Positions 22,901 through 36,158 of a stretch of DNA of 64,000 nucleotides are shown piece after piece. The DNA is from Diorhabda sublineata (Eukaryota; Arthropoda; Insecta; Coleoptera; Chrysomelidae): contig NC_079477.1 of NCBI RefSeq assembly GCF_026230105.1, positions 13,149,001 through 13,213,000 of the forward strand, written 5' to 3'. The position numbers were made by a program, and so were the translations under genes. Under the pieces are notes generated by a model that had not been told where the DNA came from, ran no database searches, and saw only the letters and a list, made by a program, of their open reading frames with translations. The first letter of the stretch is position 1, and every line of letters begins with the position of its first letter.

Positions 22901-25900
22901 ATCATCTAATTAGAACAATTTCAATATAACCTATCATTTTAATATTGGTGTTATTTTACTAGTAAATAAATATATTGCTCTCGGTATTAAATACACAGGT
23001 GCTTCGAACTGGTATTAAGCAAGGTATATCCATTATATATATAAATACGATAAATTAATGGTTAGTTAAATAGAGAAAGACACTTTAAAATACTTGTAGT
23101 TATTAATACGGGTTTATAGTAACATTTTTTGAGCGATAATGTTGTTGACTATAAAGTAATGAAACAAGAATTGTATGTATGATATAAGAATGTAAAGCAA
23201 TATTAATAAACATACGAACAGGTTAGTAAATTTATTTTTCAAAATGTTTTAACTATCCATGGGAAAGCATTTTTTACAGTTGATATATTTCTCAGCCTAT
23301 TTTCAAATGGCAGTAACAATATCTGTTATTTCTAGTTAAAAGCATTAAGCTTTTTCTTTATAAACACAAATGAAATAGCTGCTTTTAAAATAAGTCTAGC
23401 AAACTGTTATAAAATTATCACTGGATTATAATAATTAATACTTTGTCTTGACTGTTGATATTCATTCATTGCCAACTGTATAAAAATACTCATTTATGCA
23501 ACTATCCAGGCTACTTTATAAAGAAGACTTATTTACTGTTCATTGACATAGAAAAGTAGACAGTTACTGACTATCGTCACTTTATTTTTTTTAATGTTTC
23601 TCGTAACTAGCACTCAGTGAGAACTTATGATACAAACCAATTTGGAGATTTAAACCTACGATGACGGTTTTAAACGTTTGCTTGAGACTTATTAACGTAT
23701 TCAACTTAAGCATCATTACCGAAAATTACATAAAATAGTGACAGTGATATCACCAGAAATTAAAAATGTTGCAAATACTCAGAACCCAATTTATGCAAAT
23801 TTTTCCAAATAATCAAATACATAAAAATGTTCATCACCCGATGATCTCTTCAAAAAATGGTAATGACTTGAATCAATTCAAAGATTTAAGTCAGTTTTTC
23901 AAAAAATCAGGCAACGGATATGAACTTTAACAGTCTACCCTTTTCATAAAGCAAAATATATTATGGTGAGGCCCTTGACGAAATACTACTTCTTCTCCTT
24001 TTTCTTTATTTTTCTCTATAACTCTTTATACGTAAGAGTATTGGAATTTTAGTTTTCATTTACTTTTCAACAATTTTTTCCATTCTTTATGATCCTTTGC
24101 TACTTCATTCATCTGCTATATTATTATCCTTTATACTCCATCTTCCTGTGATACGAAATACTCAAATAGTAGATAGATATTTCTTTATTATAGGTTGTTC
24201 ATGTTATTGGAATAACTCGTGCCTATAATATTATAAATGGATAGTAAAGATACTGCTTGATTAAAATACACATTAGATTTTAATTTCGGGAAATACAAGA
24301 CTATGAGGGCTAGTAATAAAAATACACAGCCATGATTTTTAAATCTTCCAAAGGAGAATGTTCAAATCAAGTTGTAGAAATCAGCCCTATTGCCAAAAAA
24401 CCGAACGAAATTGATACCTTCGCCGATCCTTGGCTACGTTACTGGTAAACTGTGACACAATTATAGCGTTACGGTGGATAGAAGAGCTCCACAGGTTCCG
24501 AAGGCTGATAATGAATGAATTGATAATATTAATGGAAAAATTGCCTGTGCCATTGAACAAAAGCCCATTATTATAAATCTAACATTTCTTCAGGTTTGGA
24601 ATTATAATTAAGGGCGGCACTTTCAATTTCCTAACTACAAAATTAATGATTCAGAATAGTTTTAATTTCCAAGCCAGCGCACTGTCCGTGACAACCAGTG
24701 AAGAGTTACATAAAATACCAACTCACTGAGAGATTTCCACTTTTTATTACTGATTATTATTGTCAGGCAATTATGTATTACTCTTAGCTATACATAAATA
24801 AATATTTTTTCAATATTTCCAGTATCATTGTAGAAACACCCAGAAATTTATTATTGAAACAGTTGAATTGAAAGGATTTTCAAAAGTATGATAATCATAT
24901 GTACAATTTTGTGAGATTACCTTATATGTTTCAAATTTTCCCAATTGACCAAACAAAGAGTCTATCTCAAAGAAACTGACCTCAACATCTTAAAAATAAT
25001 ACGTAATACGTAATAGTATCTCAAAAAGCAGAACATAGGAATGTTTCAAATTATCTTGTGCCAGAAATCGATTTCAACAATTTAAAATTAATAACATATT
25101 TCATTCTAAAGAAATAATTGCTAAAAACTCATCAAACCTTATAAGAAAATGGTAGATGTTTATGTCTCTACAAATCTCAAATAACCACTGTAAGACACCC
25201 GTTTCAAGATTACTGAAAATACAAGAAAATTACTGATCTCTATAAAAAGGATCAATCATTATTCTATCATTCTCATTACTATGCCTTTGAAAAAGTTTTT
25301 CAAAAATACTAAATTTTTGCCCTTCTATAAATGACGGAATTTTTCTGGAAATTTTGAAAATGTTAAAATATAATAAATAAATTTCATCACTTTATAATAA
25401 GGATAAAGAAAAAATTCTCTTATACATTATTCTATCAGAAACTTTTTGATTCATCAAGCCTCAACAGTTCATTCAGTTACTACTTTTTATTGTTTAAAAT
25501 AAGGATTTAATGTAGAATGACATTGACTAATTCATTTCAATAGATCTAGTTGTAAAAATACGAAGAAACCTACAGGAAATAGTAAGATATATTCAAACTA
25601 GATATAATGATATATAAAGTTGTAGGAAGCTGTTTAAATACCTGTGTCTTATTCGACAGTCCATAAATAAATTTCTATGCAATTTTAAATTTATTTTCAG
25701 TCTCTTTCAAATACCCGAAATACCTATGTGAATACTTTCCAAACAATCTTTCCGACTAGACAGGTTTCCTTACCCTCTAAATTTACGAGCCGGCTCTGTA
25801 TAATTAGAAATTGATTAATTTTTATGAATGTTTAGCAAACCTTACATAAAAGTGAACATTTAAAGATTTGAATTAAACAAGTTGCCGAATGTTAGGATCG

Positions 25901-26309
25901 GACTGGAAAATATTTGCCGCCGAAGTGTTTACTATTATTTTTTTTTGTTTGATTAACAGTACCGCTTTAGAAGTAGAAGAAATAATCTTAATTATATTAT
26001 TTCTATTAATAGTAATCTCTAATTCATAATTGATTTGGCAAATTACTGGTAAATAATTAATGATTTAAAATCTTCACAAAGACAAGATTAAAACTTTTAT
26101 TAAGCTAATTGTGAAATAAACTTTTGTTAAAGTTTGATTTAATTCCAACTCAGTTATGTTCAATTCAATCAAATACTACCTTTTTTCAAGTCTTATTGAT
26201 TTACCAATTCTTACTCGGTCTAAAAATAGCTTTTTCTCCACTTTTTTGCTCCAGAATTCGCACATCAGCGAGAAATTTCGATTGTATTGTCTTTGAATGA
26301 TTTATTCAA
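19931..26309. other. Long AT-rich region without recognised genes
   Basis: No gene or RNA gene recognised. GC-richer islands occur at about 20265-20400 (cagagcgggctctagtcctc ... ggacccgcgctggccggcg) and about 24410-24500. I could not assign either. The remainder is AT-rich. Confidence 0.45.
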
Positions 26310-27065
26310 GATTAAATTTTTGAAAATTCCCCTTTTCGAATACAATTTCGTTTAAAATTTTCATTCATATATTGATCAAAAGTTTGCCTTTTAAGTTAAA
26401 TTTTGCTTTTACAGATTTAATTACATACAAAAATGACTTTTGTTATATCAATTTACTTCTAAATTTGCCTTCAAGTTCAATTTCATGAAAGTTTTTCTTT
26501 TGTCGCAGTAACATTAGATCAATCGTTCACTTATCTATGTTAAATTTAAAAATTTTTCTAAATTTACTTTGATGAAAATTAGCATTCCAATTTTTCAAAT
26601 AATCTTTTTCATAATTATTTTTTTTACTTAGAATGTCACCATATTCCCCTTAATTTCGTAAAAAAACTAATTTTCTCATGTTCAGTTTTGTTGAAAATTT
26701 ACTTCTCTTTGATCAATTGGATCAAATGTTTTTTCTTTCATCCTTAATTTAATTATGAACACACTTTGTTAATTTTAGTTGAAAATTGGACAACATTCTT
26801 AATCCGCTTTTTAGAATAAAATTTATCAAAACTGCCTTTTGAAGTTCTCTTTAACTATTTAGCCTTATCTTTACTCTTACATTGTTCTCAAAAATATTCT
26901 CAATCAAGTAAAAAATGTTAAAAATTCTCGTTTCAAGTTCAGTTTGTTTGAAAATTGGCATTTTAGTTGTAATTCGGTTATTAATTCGCTTTCCTAAGAT
27001 TAAATAGTTCAAAAATTCCGTTTTTCATATTCAATTTTACGAAAATTGATTTTAAAAATTCACTA
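26310..27065. repeat. Degenerate tandem repeat array, about 30-35 bp unit
   Basis: A recurring phrase of the type AAGTTCAATTTTGTTGAAAA followed by TTTGCCTTTTC appears again and again with substitutions and indels. Examples: aagattaaatttttgaaaat (26309), agtttgccttttaagttaaa (26381), gttcaatttcatgaaagttt (26474), gttcagttttgttgaaaatt (26680), ttttagttgaaaattggaca (26773), gttcagtttgtttgaaaatt (26937), and ttcaattttacgaaaattga (27030). Flanks lack the phrase. This looks like an old, heavily diverged satellite or minisatellite block. The exact unit and copy number cannot be fixed by eye. Confidence 0.45.
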
Positions 27066-28814
27066 TTTACAAAATTCGTTGATGGTAAGATGAATTTATA
27101 GCTTTTATAGGTTAGTCTTTTCTATTGTTCTGTTCTTAAATAACAATTTTTTTGAATAAAATAAAAAAACTTTATTATACCTCATAATGATGACTGTTTC
27201 GTAACTTAAAGTTGTGAAATTATAAACCATGAGTCGTCGCAATAAAAAATGTTTTAAAAATGAAATTCACTAATTGTTTATTTGAATAAACATATACCCT
27301 TTTTGATTTTACTTCAGATGTTGAATGTCTCATAGTGCAGTCCGATGCTGTCCACTGCAAACACCAGGTATTAGAAAAAGCTTTTTATAAGCCACTTTTT
27401 CAAAAGTGTATAGGTTAAGTTGCCTATCGTATAAGTTATTTATAATCTGGAATATTTAACTACAACTGTTCGTAATTTACGAGGTCGCAGCAAGATTTAT
27501 AGCGTTGGATTCTTATACGTTTCGGATTAAAACAGCCTCGAATTTTTATATAACCAAACAACAGGTATGTGTGAATAAATTATTGCTTCTTCTAGTAGCA
27601 TTTGCTTTTTAAAGAAATATATGCATATTTATACTTTATTAGGAGATGAGACACGAGATTGTTATCGTTTGATTTATAAATTGTCAAGGGAGTCAAATGT
27701 GTACTTCACTTAAAATATTTTGGGATTGCTTTTAAATGAAAGAATTTCAAAAAACAATGCTGGCAATTTTAATGGCGGTATAATGTTACTAATTGGTTTG
27801 GTTTTAGAAAAATTATGGGAAACAACCAATAACGATTTGTATTTGTCTGATTATCTTCGAAAGCATTATATTTAAAATGTCAACAGATTCCGCGCTTATA
27901 TGCCAAGAATAGAAAGATCGATAAAAAATTATAATTCTCATTTTCCGGTTAAGGTTCTAAATCAGAATTTTCGTAACATTACCAGGTTAATAATTACATG
28001 TTCATTAATTTACGAATATATAATTTTCTAACGGTGCCAAGACAATCAGGAGTCCGAGTCGAGGGGCATCGGATATAATCATTCTATATTACCAGCAATA
28101 ACCCACTTAAATGTTATATGAATGGACAACACAACCTTGAGTAAAAGTGGATTATATTCCTAAAAAGAACAAAGTTGATTGATAAGGCAGTAAGTGGCAA
28201 ACATGTTGTTTATTATAACAAATGTTAAACACGTTTTCATAGTTACTGTTTCCAATATACAAAAAAATTCTGTAAAAATTGTAATAGTAAACATAAACGC
28301 TGTAGCAATGATTGATTAGAAGCTATAGTCTCTTTTAGATAAGTCAATTTACGATGGATGAAGAGTGTAATGTTTTTAATTAAAAGACGACACCTATAGA
28401 AACTATTGCATCTGAAGGTAAAAGAGAAGTTGAGATACTGCAGATAGAACGACGCGTTTAATTGTAAATTTAATTTACAAAAAATGATTAACTTGCACCC
28501 AATTTGAATGAAATTCATTTAGTAGCATCAATAACTCTGTCGCAAATTGTGGCAAAATTGTTTACCGAAGTGTGCAGGTCTGATATATTCCAATTAACAC
28601 TTAATAGAAATATTAAGTACATAAATAATCGAAAGCTTGGAAATATATTAATTAGAGTAAGTAGTACAATTTGGTGTTTATTAGTATTGAATCAATTCCA
28701 TTACGAAAACGCTCATAAACTAGCTGGCAAGACCAAAATATATAAATATATTAATGCATCTAAATGTTCTTGATTTTAGGTCTCTTCTGTTTTAAAATTA
28801 GTTTTCATATTAAT
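27066..28814. other. AT-rich spacer
   Basis: No gene recognised. Open stretches at 28243-28518 (minus) and 28504-28773 (plus) have no motifs. Confidence 0.45.
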
Positions 28815-29228
28815 TTGTGTTTCCGGAATAACTGGACATAACCGTTCCATTGGAGAAATGTAGAAAGGTCAATACTGGATGATTGACAAGCATTGCCAGG
28901 AGTGTTCGTAAAAATCAGGGCAACCAATCGCATAAGACGAATCATTCTCCACCACGACAATGCGAGGTCTCCCATATCAGTTCAAAAAACGTTTTTAAAA
29001 AGTCAAACAGAATTGATGGGTCATACGCTATGCAGTCGTTGTTTGGCACCCTATGATTTCTTGTTATTGCGAGGTCAACGGTTTTCTACACCTGAAAAGC
29101 AATTGATGCGTTCAAATCACTTATTTTGAGGCACCTATACCAGAATGGAAAAAATGCTTCGACAATTTGTTCAAACGCATACCATAGTGTATTGATCTTA
29201 ATAGAGAATATTTTAAAAAACAATTAAG
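28815..29228 (+). pseudogene. Mariner (mellifera-type) transposase C-terminal relic
   Basis: Plus strand. VSGITGH (28818-28838) is followed after a frameshift by TVPLEKCRKVNTG (28851-28889), then in the main frame VKIRATNRIRRIILHHDNAR (28911-28970), LMGHTLCSRCLAPYDFLLL (29014-29070) and LRGQRFSTPEKQ (29073-29108). Later frames give ILRHLYQNGKN / PEWKKCFDNLFKRIP and CIDLNREYF (29141-29215). This is the mellifera-type mariner order: 'HVATVPLExxRTVNxxWY', 'RIILHHDNAxxHTS', 'LMGHPPYSPDLAPNDFFLFP', 'LRGQRFSTPEEAVDAF', 'WKKCFDNWFKRMQKCIDLNGEYFEKQ'. The second catalytic Asp (HHDNA) is kept. The catalytic third Asp block is altered (PPYSPDLAPND to CSRCLAPYD), and about 12 residues after FFLF are deleted. 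The N-terminal half is missing and no TIRs are visible. Related copies are at 41770-42453 and 62147-62787. Confidence 0.8.
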
Positions 29229-32200
29229 CCATATCCAATTTCAAAATTGAATCATTAACGAAAAGAAAGCTAATTGATTATTTCATTGGAGGCATGACAA
29301 ATGAATGTGAATCTAAAAATATATCAAGAAGAATGAGGAGTATACTAGATACATAGATGATAGTAGATAATACTAAACTTATTAAACTCATTAATAGTAT
29401 GTATCCAAGTACCATTCATGTAAAAAGAACAAAAGAGATCAACAAAAACAATGCGGAATTTACTTTATTATTGTCAACACACAGGAAGATTTTCATTGTT
29501 CTAGTTTGTTGATTTTTCACCTCAATGATATTCCCAAAAAATTATTATTATTATATCATAGCACATATAAATGAGATAGAGCGCCGTCAAGCAGTGTCAA
29601 CATCAACTAGAAAAATTGATATAAATGAGTTTATATTGTAAGCATTCACCATAAATATGGTTTTAATTTTAAATTCAATTGCAATTTGGAAAAATATCGT
29701 AAAAATCAATCAATAGAACACATAACCTATAGAAAGCATAGTTGACAAATATTTCAAATGGAAGTACATTTGAAATTCTGGAAAAAAATTCAGAAATAAC
29801 TTCATGTTTAATGATGTAGATTTTATACTGCACATACTTTCCATTATTGCGCTGGGACATGTATGAAGTAAGTATTCAAATTGATACACATCCTTCGTAT
29901 TCTCAATAATCTAATATGCACCTTTTTTCTATACAATAAGAAATATCAACTACACCCATTAATTAGAAAAAGACTTATGCAATGTTATGGTTAAATTATT
30001 ATTTGTGGATATTAATGACCGATAAAAATTTGTAAACATTCATTAAGTCTTATATATAAAGGAATAACATGTCGGCATTTTAACTACCGCTCAAAGATGA
30101 ATTACATTAAATAGACATTATCTCTTTCCTTTTTATCACATACATTGTTATTGAAGCTATTAATAAAAGCCAAGCATAATTATTTTCACTTTGTTTACGA
30201 GAAGATAAGAGTTTGTTAATATAATTATATGCCAGGTATTTTTTTTACAGCGATAAAAGCAGACTGACATTGCAAGTAGATTCCAATAACGCTTCCATTC
30301 ATAAGTAGATTTGACCGTAAAACTGCATTTATAAGAATAGGTTAATCATTATGGCACAATAATAAATTACCCTTTTTCAAATTAATCTGATGTTATCAGC
30401 TCACTTGTTCTCATTTTGATATGATGGGCACGGTCTAAGATAGAGGTCTGGAAACCAAGCCCAAATTGTATATAGCGGTTTGGTTCATTTGTTGTCCGGT
30501 GTCTAAGTGTTTGCCATGGAGCGGTACTGCTTTCTAGAGATGCTAGAGATGAACGTGGGTAAGGCACGAATGAAACTTTTGACATAAAGCGTAATAAAAC
30601 TCAACATCTCACTGTTTACACTAAAATATTCCTATACTAAATAAATGATTAATTTTGACGATATTTTATTTGGTAAGGTGAAGTAAAGTAAATAATGCTT
30701 TAAACATAATCACAAATTGGTAAATTTTTTATTTATTATACTTCTTACAAATTATAGTCTAACATATTGTCATTATCATAAATTATAACTTCATACAACA
30801 CAGAACAAAAGAAAATATTAGATGATTGCTACTATATTTTCATTTATAAGAAATCTAAGCTCATGTCTGTCTTTTATAAAAAAATTCCGTATTATTTCCT
30901 CCAAGAGATAATATTTTTACGTGAGTTCATTCCACAGTACTCATTCGGAGGAAATGGTACGGTTTAAATCTCTAGTTCCTTGGTTCTACTTATTTTAAAA
31001 CTTACAAGTCTGCATTTGCGAGAACTAAAACAATACCTATACGAATTTCACAAATAGATGACTTGGTGCAAAAAGTATAAATCACAGTACGTTCTTACGT
31101 CTCACTAGGACTAAACTACAATCACAAACAACGAAGAAGTCTTTTATAGTTGAAGAATAATAAACAAAGCATCCTGTACCTAGATGGAGTGAATTATTTT
31201 GTCATTTCCTGAATGGATTATGGGGTAGGCCAGAGCATTTGACCGGTTGTGTATGTGATCTGAACAAACTCTTTCTCTTGTGGCTATGTTGATCACAGGT
31301 ATATAACGAATTCATGTAATATAAATCATAGTGTCAATGTTTTTTGAAAATATTTATAATAACAATATTAGTAGTTAAGCCACAATCGTACTGCAATCAA
31401 ACAAGAATTCAAGGGTATTCAAACTACAGATAATAGAACAATGGAACAATTTTAGATCATCCCTTGTGCAAATAATTCACAAATATATGAATTGAGAACT
31501 TATTAGCAGTTTAAATTGGCCAGTTATATCTATTCCACAAAAAACTATGAGTCAATTGATTATCTTAATGTACAAGTTATTGAAACATTGAAAAGGTTAC
31601 AGCGAATTCTACAGCTTTAACATGCTTTATTATAATTTTTCTATTGAATTTTATCGACACAGTCACTTAGTTTGTAGAAAGCATTTTTTATATTAATATA
31701 TTCGGTAGAAATACACAGAGGAAGAAAGTATTCACTTTGTTTTTGACGATGTGTGTATTATATTTATATCACATGATCGGACTTCGGAAAGCGTTACTGA
31801 GTAGAGTATTTTATGAGAACTGCTTAAAACTATATACAATAATAAATTATTGGGTGCATTTGAAAGCATTGAAATTGCTAGATGGAAGAGTAAATAGCCT
31901 AAATAGGGACAAAGGGCAAATTCCTTACATTTTATAGTTTAGTAGCAAAAGAATGAATATGAAGATTCCCACCAAGGAGTTTTTTCCTACTGGAAATAAT
32001 TTTCGCGGGAGAAAGTTTATTGGTGAGAAAATTTAGTATAAAACAGGTAAGGCAAGTCATTAGATTTTAGTTTACCTTCAGTCGTGATATTGTGAGTGTT
32101 GGTGTAGTTGTGGTGTAAACAGTGTATCATAAGAGATGTTGCATCACTCCGCAGCTCGGTTTTCTTAAAAGTTGGGTGGCGTCACTTTGTAAATAAACCA

Positions 32201-34887
32201 AGAATAATACTCAAATGAAGTGATGAAATGCAAAGTGACTAACATTTGCACGTTATTGCCACTAAGAAATAATTTTCCATTTTATGGTTTTTACATGTAA
32301 TAAACATTTATTTGAATATAATGTGTTTTGCTTCTGATATATCAGACGGGCCAATAAATGTTTTTCTAATTACCAGTTAAAGTTTTCTTTCTTATTCATT
32401 ATTATTAATAATTTGAATGATGAAATTCACTATGTCATATATTATTTTTTGATTCTGTATTTCTTGTTTTTTCGTCGGGCGGAAGAAAATCATCAAGTGT
32501 GAAAAATCAACGGACTGGGATGAATTTATCATACACTGACAATTCAATTGTAGGATATTTTCACTCGCCTACACTATTTTTCGTGGCTCTGTGAAGGAAT
32601 TATTGATAGAAACAGAACCGACTTTAGAAAGAATGTAAACCTTTGATGAGAATGTTCAACTATCTTCCATTGAATGGCATTAACAAATGCACATATATGA
32701 AATGAGGAAAAATCAGTTAGTGTTACTTGTTTTTTTTGGCATAATTATTCACAGTATATGTGCTTAAGATAGTATTTTATACGCGCAAGAATGTTTAATC
32801 GAAAGAATTTTTAAGTGATTAAAATATATGTAAATCATTTTATTCACAAATCACATTTAGAATCTCTCATAAAAAAAGTGACAGTTGCTGTAACGAAATG
32901 GTGACTGGGGCTCTGTTGTATTAGAAAGGCATATCGAGTATTTTCTATGTAATAAGCTTGATTTAGCTAGAGTATTTCCTAGTACTAATCGTTCTTTAAA
33001 AGAGGAAGTTATCCATTGCTTCTGAAAACTGAACAAAAATTTCTGGATGAAATTTCAATTACACGGTATGGATGTGTGGATAAAATTTCTTCGAGTTTCT
33101 ATGCTAATTTTATGTCATTTTTCTGCTGTAAAATTATTCAAGTGATGAGAAAGCTAATAAAAACAGATGATAGGATGAAGGAAATAAAATAATTTCGGTT
33201 AGATCAACAATTACGTTGCCAATCAATTAAAATATAGTTACCATTTCTTTAAATAAATGATTGAAACGTTCAATTTGATTTTATTCTGGACCTGAACATA
33301 ATTTTAATTTCCATTAGAATTAAACTTAATGATTGGCACACGACTGTAGACAATAATCAGTAATACAAACAAAATAATGATTATTTGAACTTGTATTGAA
33401 TAACTATATCGATGAACTTGATAAATGAATACAAAAATCATGTATTATCAAAAGATGGATTGGCTCAAACTGCGAAATTAGGAGTAGAAGGAAATTTGAG
33501 TGAAAATAAAAAAGTATAAATGACCACATAGGTATGTATTGAATTTACATATCTTGTATTTATATTTATATATAGTAGCTATATGATATCCTTTTTGTCT
33601 AAGTGTCAATGACTTTTTTGAGTGATGATTTGTTAGCCACATGTGAGGAGATACTTCATATTTAGTAGAATGCCATCAATCTGTTAATAAACGCAAATCT
33701 TTAATTGTATAACAGTTCTTAGAAAGTGGCAGAAACCCCCCAAAATTTCGCGAAAGTAACGAGCTTATTATTTAGTTCAACTTCGTTTTTTAGTATGTTG
33801 GACTATTTCAAGTGTAGATGACAATTTGCAGAACAAAACGGCGGTTCTAACTAGGTGGAGGATATTTTGACACAAAAACGTTGAAAGTGCAACTTAAAAA
33901 TTGCCATCAAGAACATTTCCACAAAAAATGATGAGAACGTAAATAGAAATGGTCATTGTGTACGACTTTCTAAATCTTTTAAAAGCTACATAGAAACATC
34001 TCCAACATCTGACAGTATGTAATTACATCAATAAATATTAGAAAAATATTCTCAAAATACACAGGGTATAACGACATAAAATTTTTATTATATACTGTAA
34101 ATTATTGTACGATAGAGCTCATGATATAATTCCGCACAAACAAGATGTTTAAGTAGTTTTGCCAGCTATTTAGAGCCGTAACTTTACTTTTTCACAGATT
34201 TATTACCCCCCTGGAATCGCGATTGGGCCTTATCCTCACGGATGCCACTTAGTTAGGATCTTCAGAGCTGTCTGTGAAAAAAAAAGGCCTTAACCAAATC
34301 ATCAAAATCATCAAAAACGTTACTGTTTCTCTTACTATTATTCATGTTGTGATATTAATAGGGACAGTATCACTATGATCTTATAAAGTAACAGCAGTTT
34401 TCGTTATAAATTAAGGTACTCAGAGATATATAAAAAAATTAGTACAAAAGTTACACAAACTCAACTGATTTTTTGCCTAGTTATTATAAAATGGAAATTT
34501 CTTGGTGGAAAACATATCAAATCTAACTGAAAATTCTTATCTAAAATTTTATTTTCGTCATATTGTATGTCGAAGATGTGATTATATGCGTATATTGCTT
34601 TTTATTTCTTATTTTGAGAACTATGGTTGCTCAGTCTTGTAATAAGAAAATTCAGAATATCTACAGATCTATGTGAAATTATTCCAAAAACTTCTGAAAA
34701 TACCAAATATATAAAATAAGAGAGTTCAGTGGAGTAAAATAAACAGTATGAACTAAAAAAAAGATCCAGGGGCAAGACTATTTTACCAATACGGTCATAT
34801 CGTTTCCTCGAGTTAAACGAATTATTTTTTACCGCATTATAACGGCTCTTATTCTAATATGTAACATTTTTATTAAAGTAAATTTTT
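29229..34887. other. AT-rich region with a possible solo LTR at 31750-32344
   Basis: No gene recognised. At 32037 there is TATAAAAC, followed by a less AT-rich transcribed-looking stretch and AATAAA signals at about 32191 and 32300. With TG near 31750 and CA near 32344 flanked by GACGA and GACGG, this could be a solo LTR (weak). GC-richer patches at 30430-30570 and 34200-34290 are unassigned. Confidence 0.35.
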
Positions 34888-35046
34888 CCTCTGAGTTCGC
34901 TTGCAGATGTCAATTTATCGGGCATGTGGAATAAGCTAACAAGGCATGTCTTTCCAGAACACTACAGCATACAGAAGTTTGAGATCAATATCGACAGGCA
35001 TCTTCACATGACACCACTCGGTCTACTCGAGTGTAAGAGGGCTTAA
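34888..35046 (+). pseudogene. Jockey/CR1-like non-LTR reverse transcriptase, 3'-terminal relic (copy 2)
   Basis: The plus strand reads WNKLTRHVFPEHYSIQKFEI then NIDRHLHMTPLGLLECKRA and a stop at 35044-35046. This corresponds to the closing '(L)WNxLPxxVFPxxYxLQxFKxxVHRxL' segment of insect jockey-like reverse transcriptases. The 5' part (from 34888) keeps a trace of the 'CSSEL' block. It shares RHVFPEH and QKF with the copy at 6006-6341 and appears to be the same or a sister family. Only the last 50 or so codons remain, so it is a short 5'-truncated copy. Confidence 0.6.
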
Positions 35047-36158
35047 ACTCTTGTGCCTGCTTGTTTCATAAAGAAACTATATGCAGAGCAACTGTTGCTA
35101 AATGATTTGTTTCACTTATTCATTGAAGAATATTTATTCCAAAATTTGAGTTAAATCTAAGAGTATATTTCCTAAATATGTTTCTTGTGTTAGCTTAAGC
35201 TTTCTTGCTTCTATTGCTCATTTGTAGAGCAATCAAAGTGGAAATAATTCGGATAATGAGTAATTTTACTAAATATTGACGTGTATCATTTATGTACATA
35301 TTCAATGTATTGATTAACCACAGTCCATCACTTGACAATTAGTTACGTACTCACCAGGTGGTTTTCAGTAAAATTTAAAAATGTGGCCCTTCCTGTATAT
35401 ATTTCATTAGTTTATAATACGATATCCGTGTATGAATATTTATGAAGAATTGTATTAATTTAAATACAAACATGTAACTTACAATATATTCATATGTATG
35501 AAAGAAGTATGCTATTGAAGCCGGTTCTGTATGCGTTGTTTGTTCCCGCGCCTGTCTTTCACTTGTCACTTAAGCTGTCTTAACATGAGTTGTGATGACC
35601 TTTTGAAAGAATATATCTCGTTGAGGTCACTATTAAGCAGCTATTAACCTACACATGTGTTCATATACTCAAAAAACTCATGCACAAATAGTATGAAACA
35701 TACAGTAGAAGAAGCTAGAAATTTTTATCATTTATACATTATCCAGCTCAAGCGAAAATATGTTTTTATTTTGTTGACTTGATATAAATTAATCCTATTT
35801 GCTGTTCATTAAAAATACATCAGTATTAATTTCCTTTATAGAAGAAACTGTCATCTTGTTTTTGTATTCTTATTATAAGAAATAAGCCAAAAAGAGAAGT
35901 TTTTTTATTTATCACATGGCGCACAAAAGTCGGTCCCACCGAGGTAACACAAAGAGACCTTACATGCGATACTCGCCGTGTATTCACTTTTTTATATGTA
36001 AATGACTAGCGTAACATTGGGCTTTGAGACTCAATGAAACGTGAATCAAAATATCTATTGCTAAATACACAAAATGTTGTGAAAATAAGTTGTGGAAATA
36101 CAATAAATGTGCAAATAATCATATAATATAAAATATAAAACAATGAAATTATAGTTTA
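35047..36158. other. AT-rich spacer
   Basis: No gene recognised. A GC-richer patch at 35920-35985 (ggcgcacaaaagtcggtccc) is unassigned. Confidence 0.45.

Noticed and set aside
30382..30585. 67-codon minus-strand ORF in a GC-richer patch
   Set aside because: No motif, no splice or promoter context; left unassigned.
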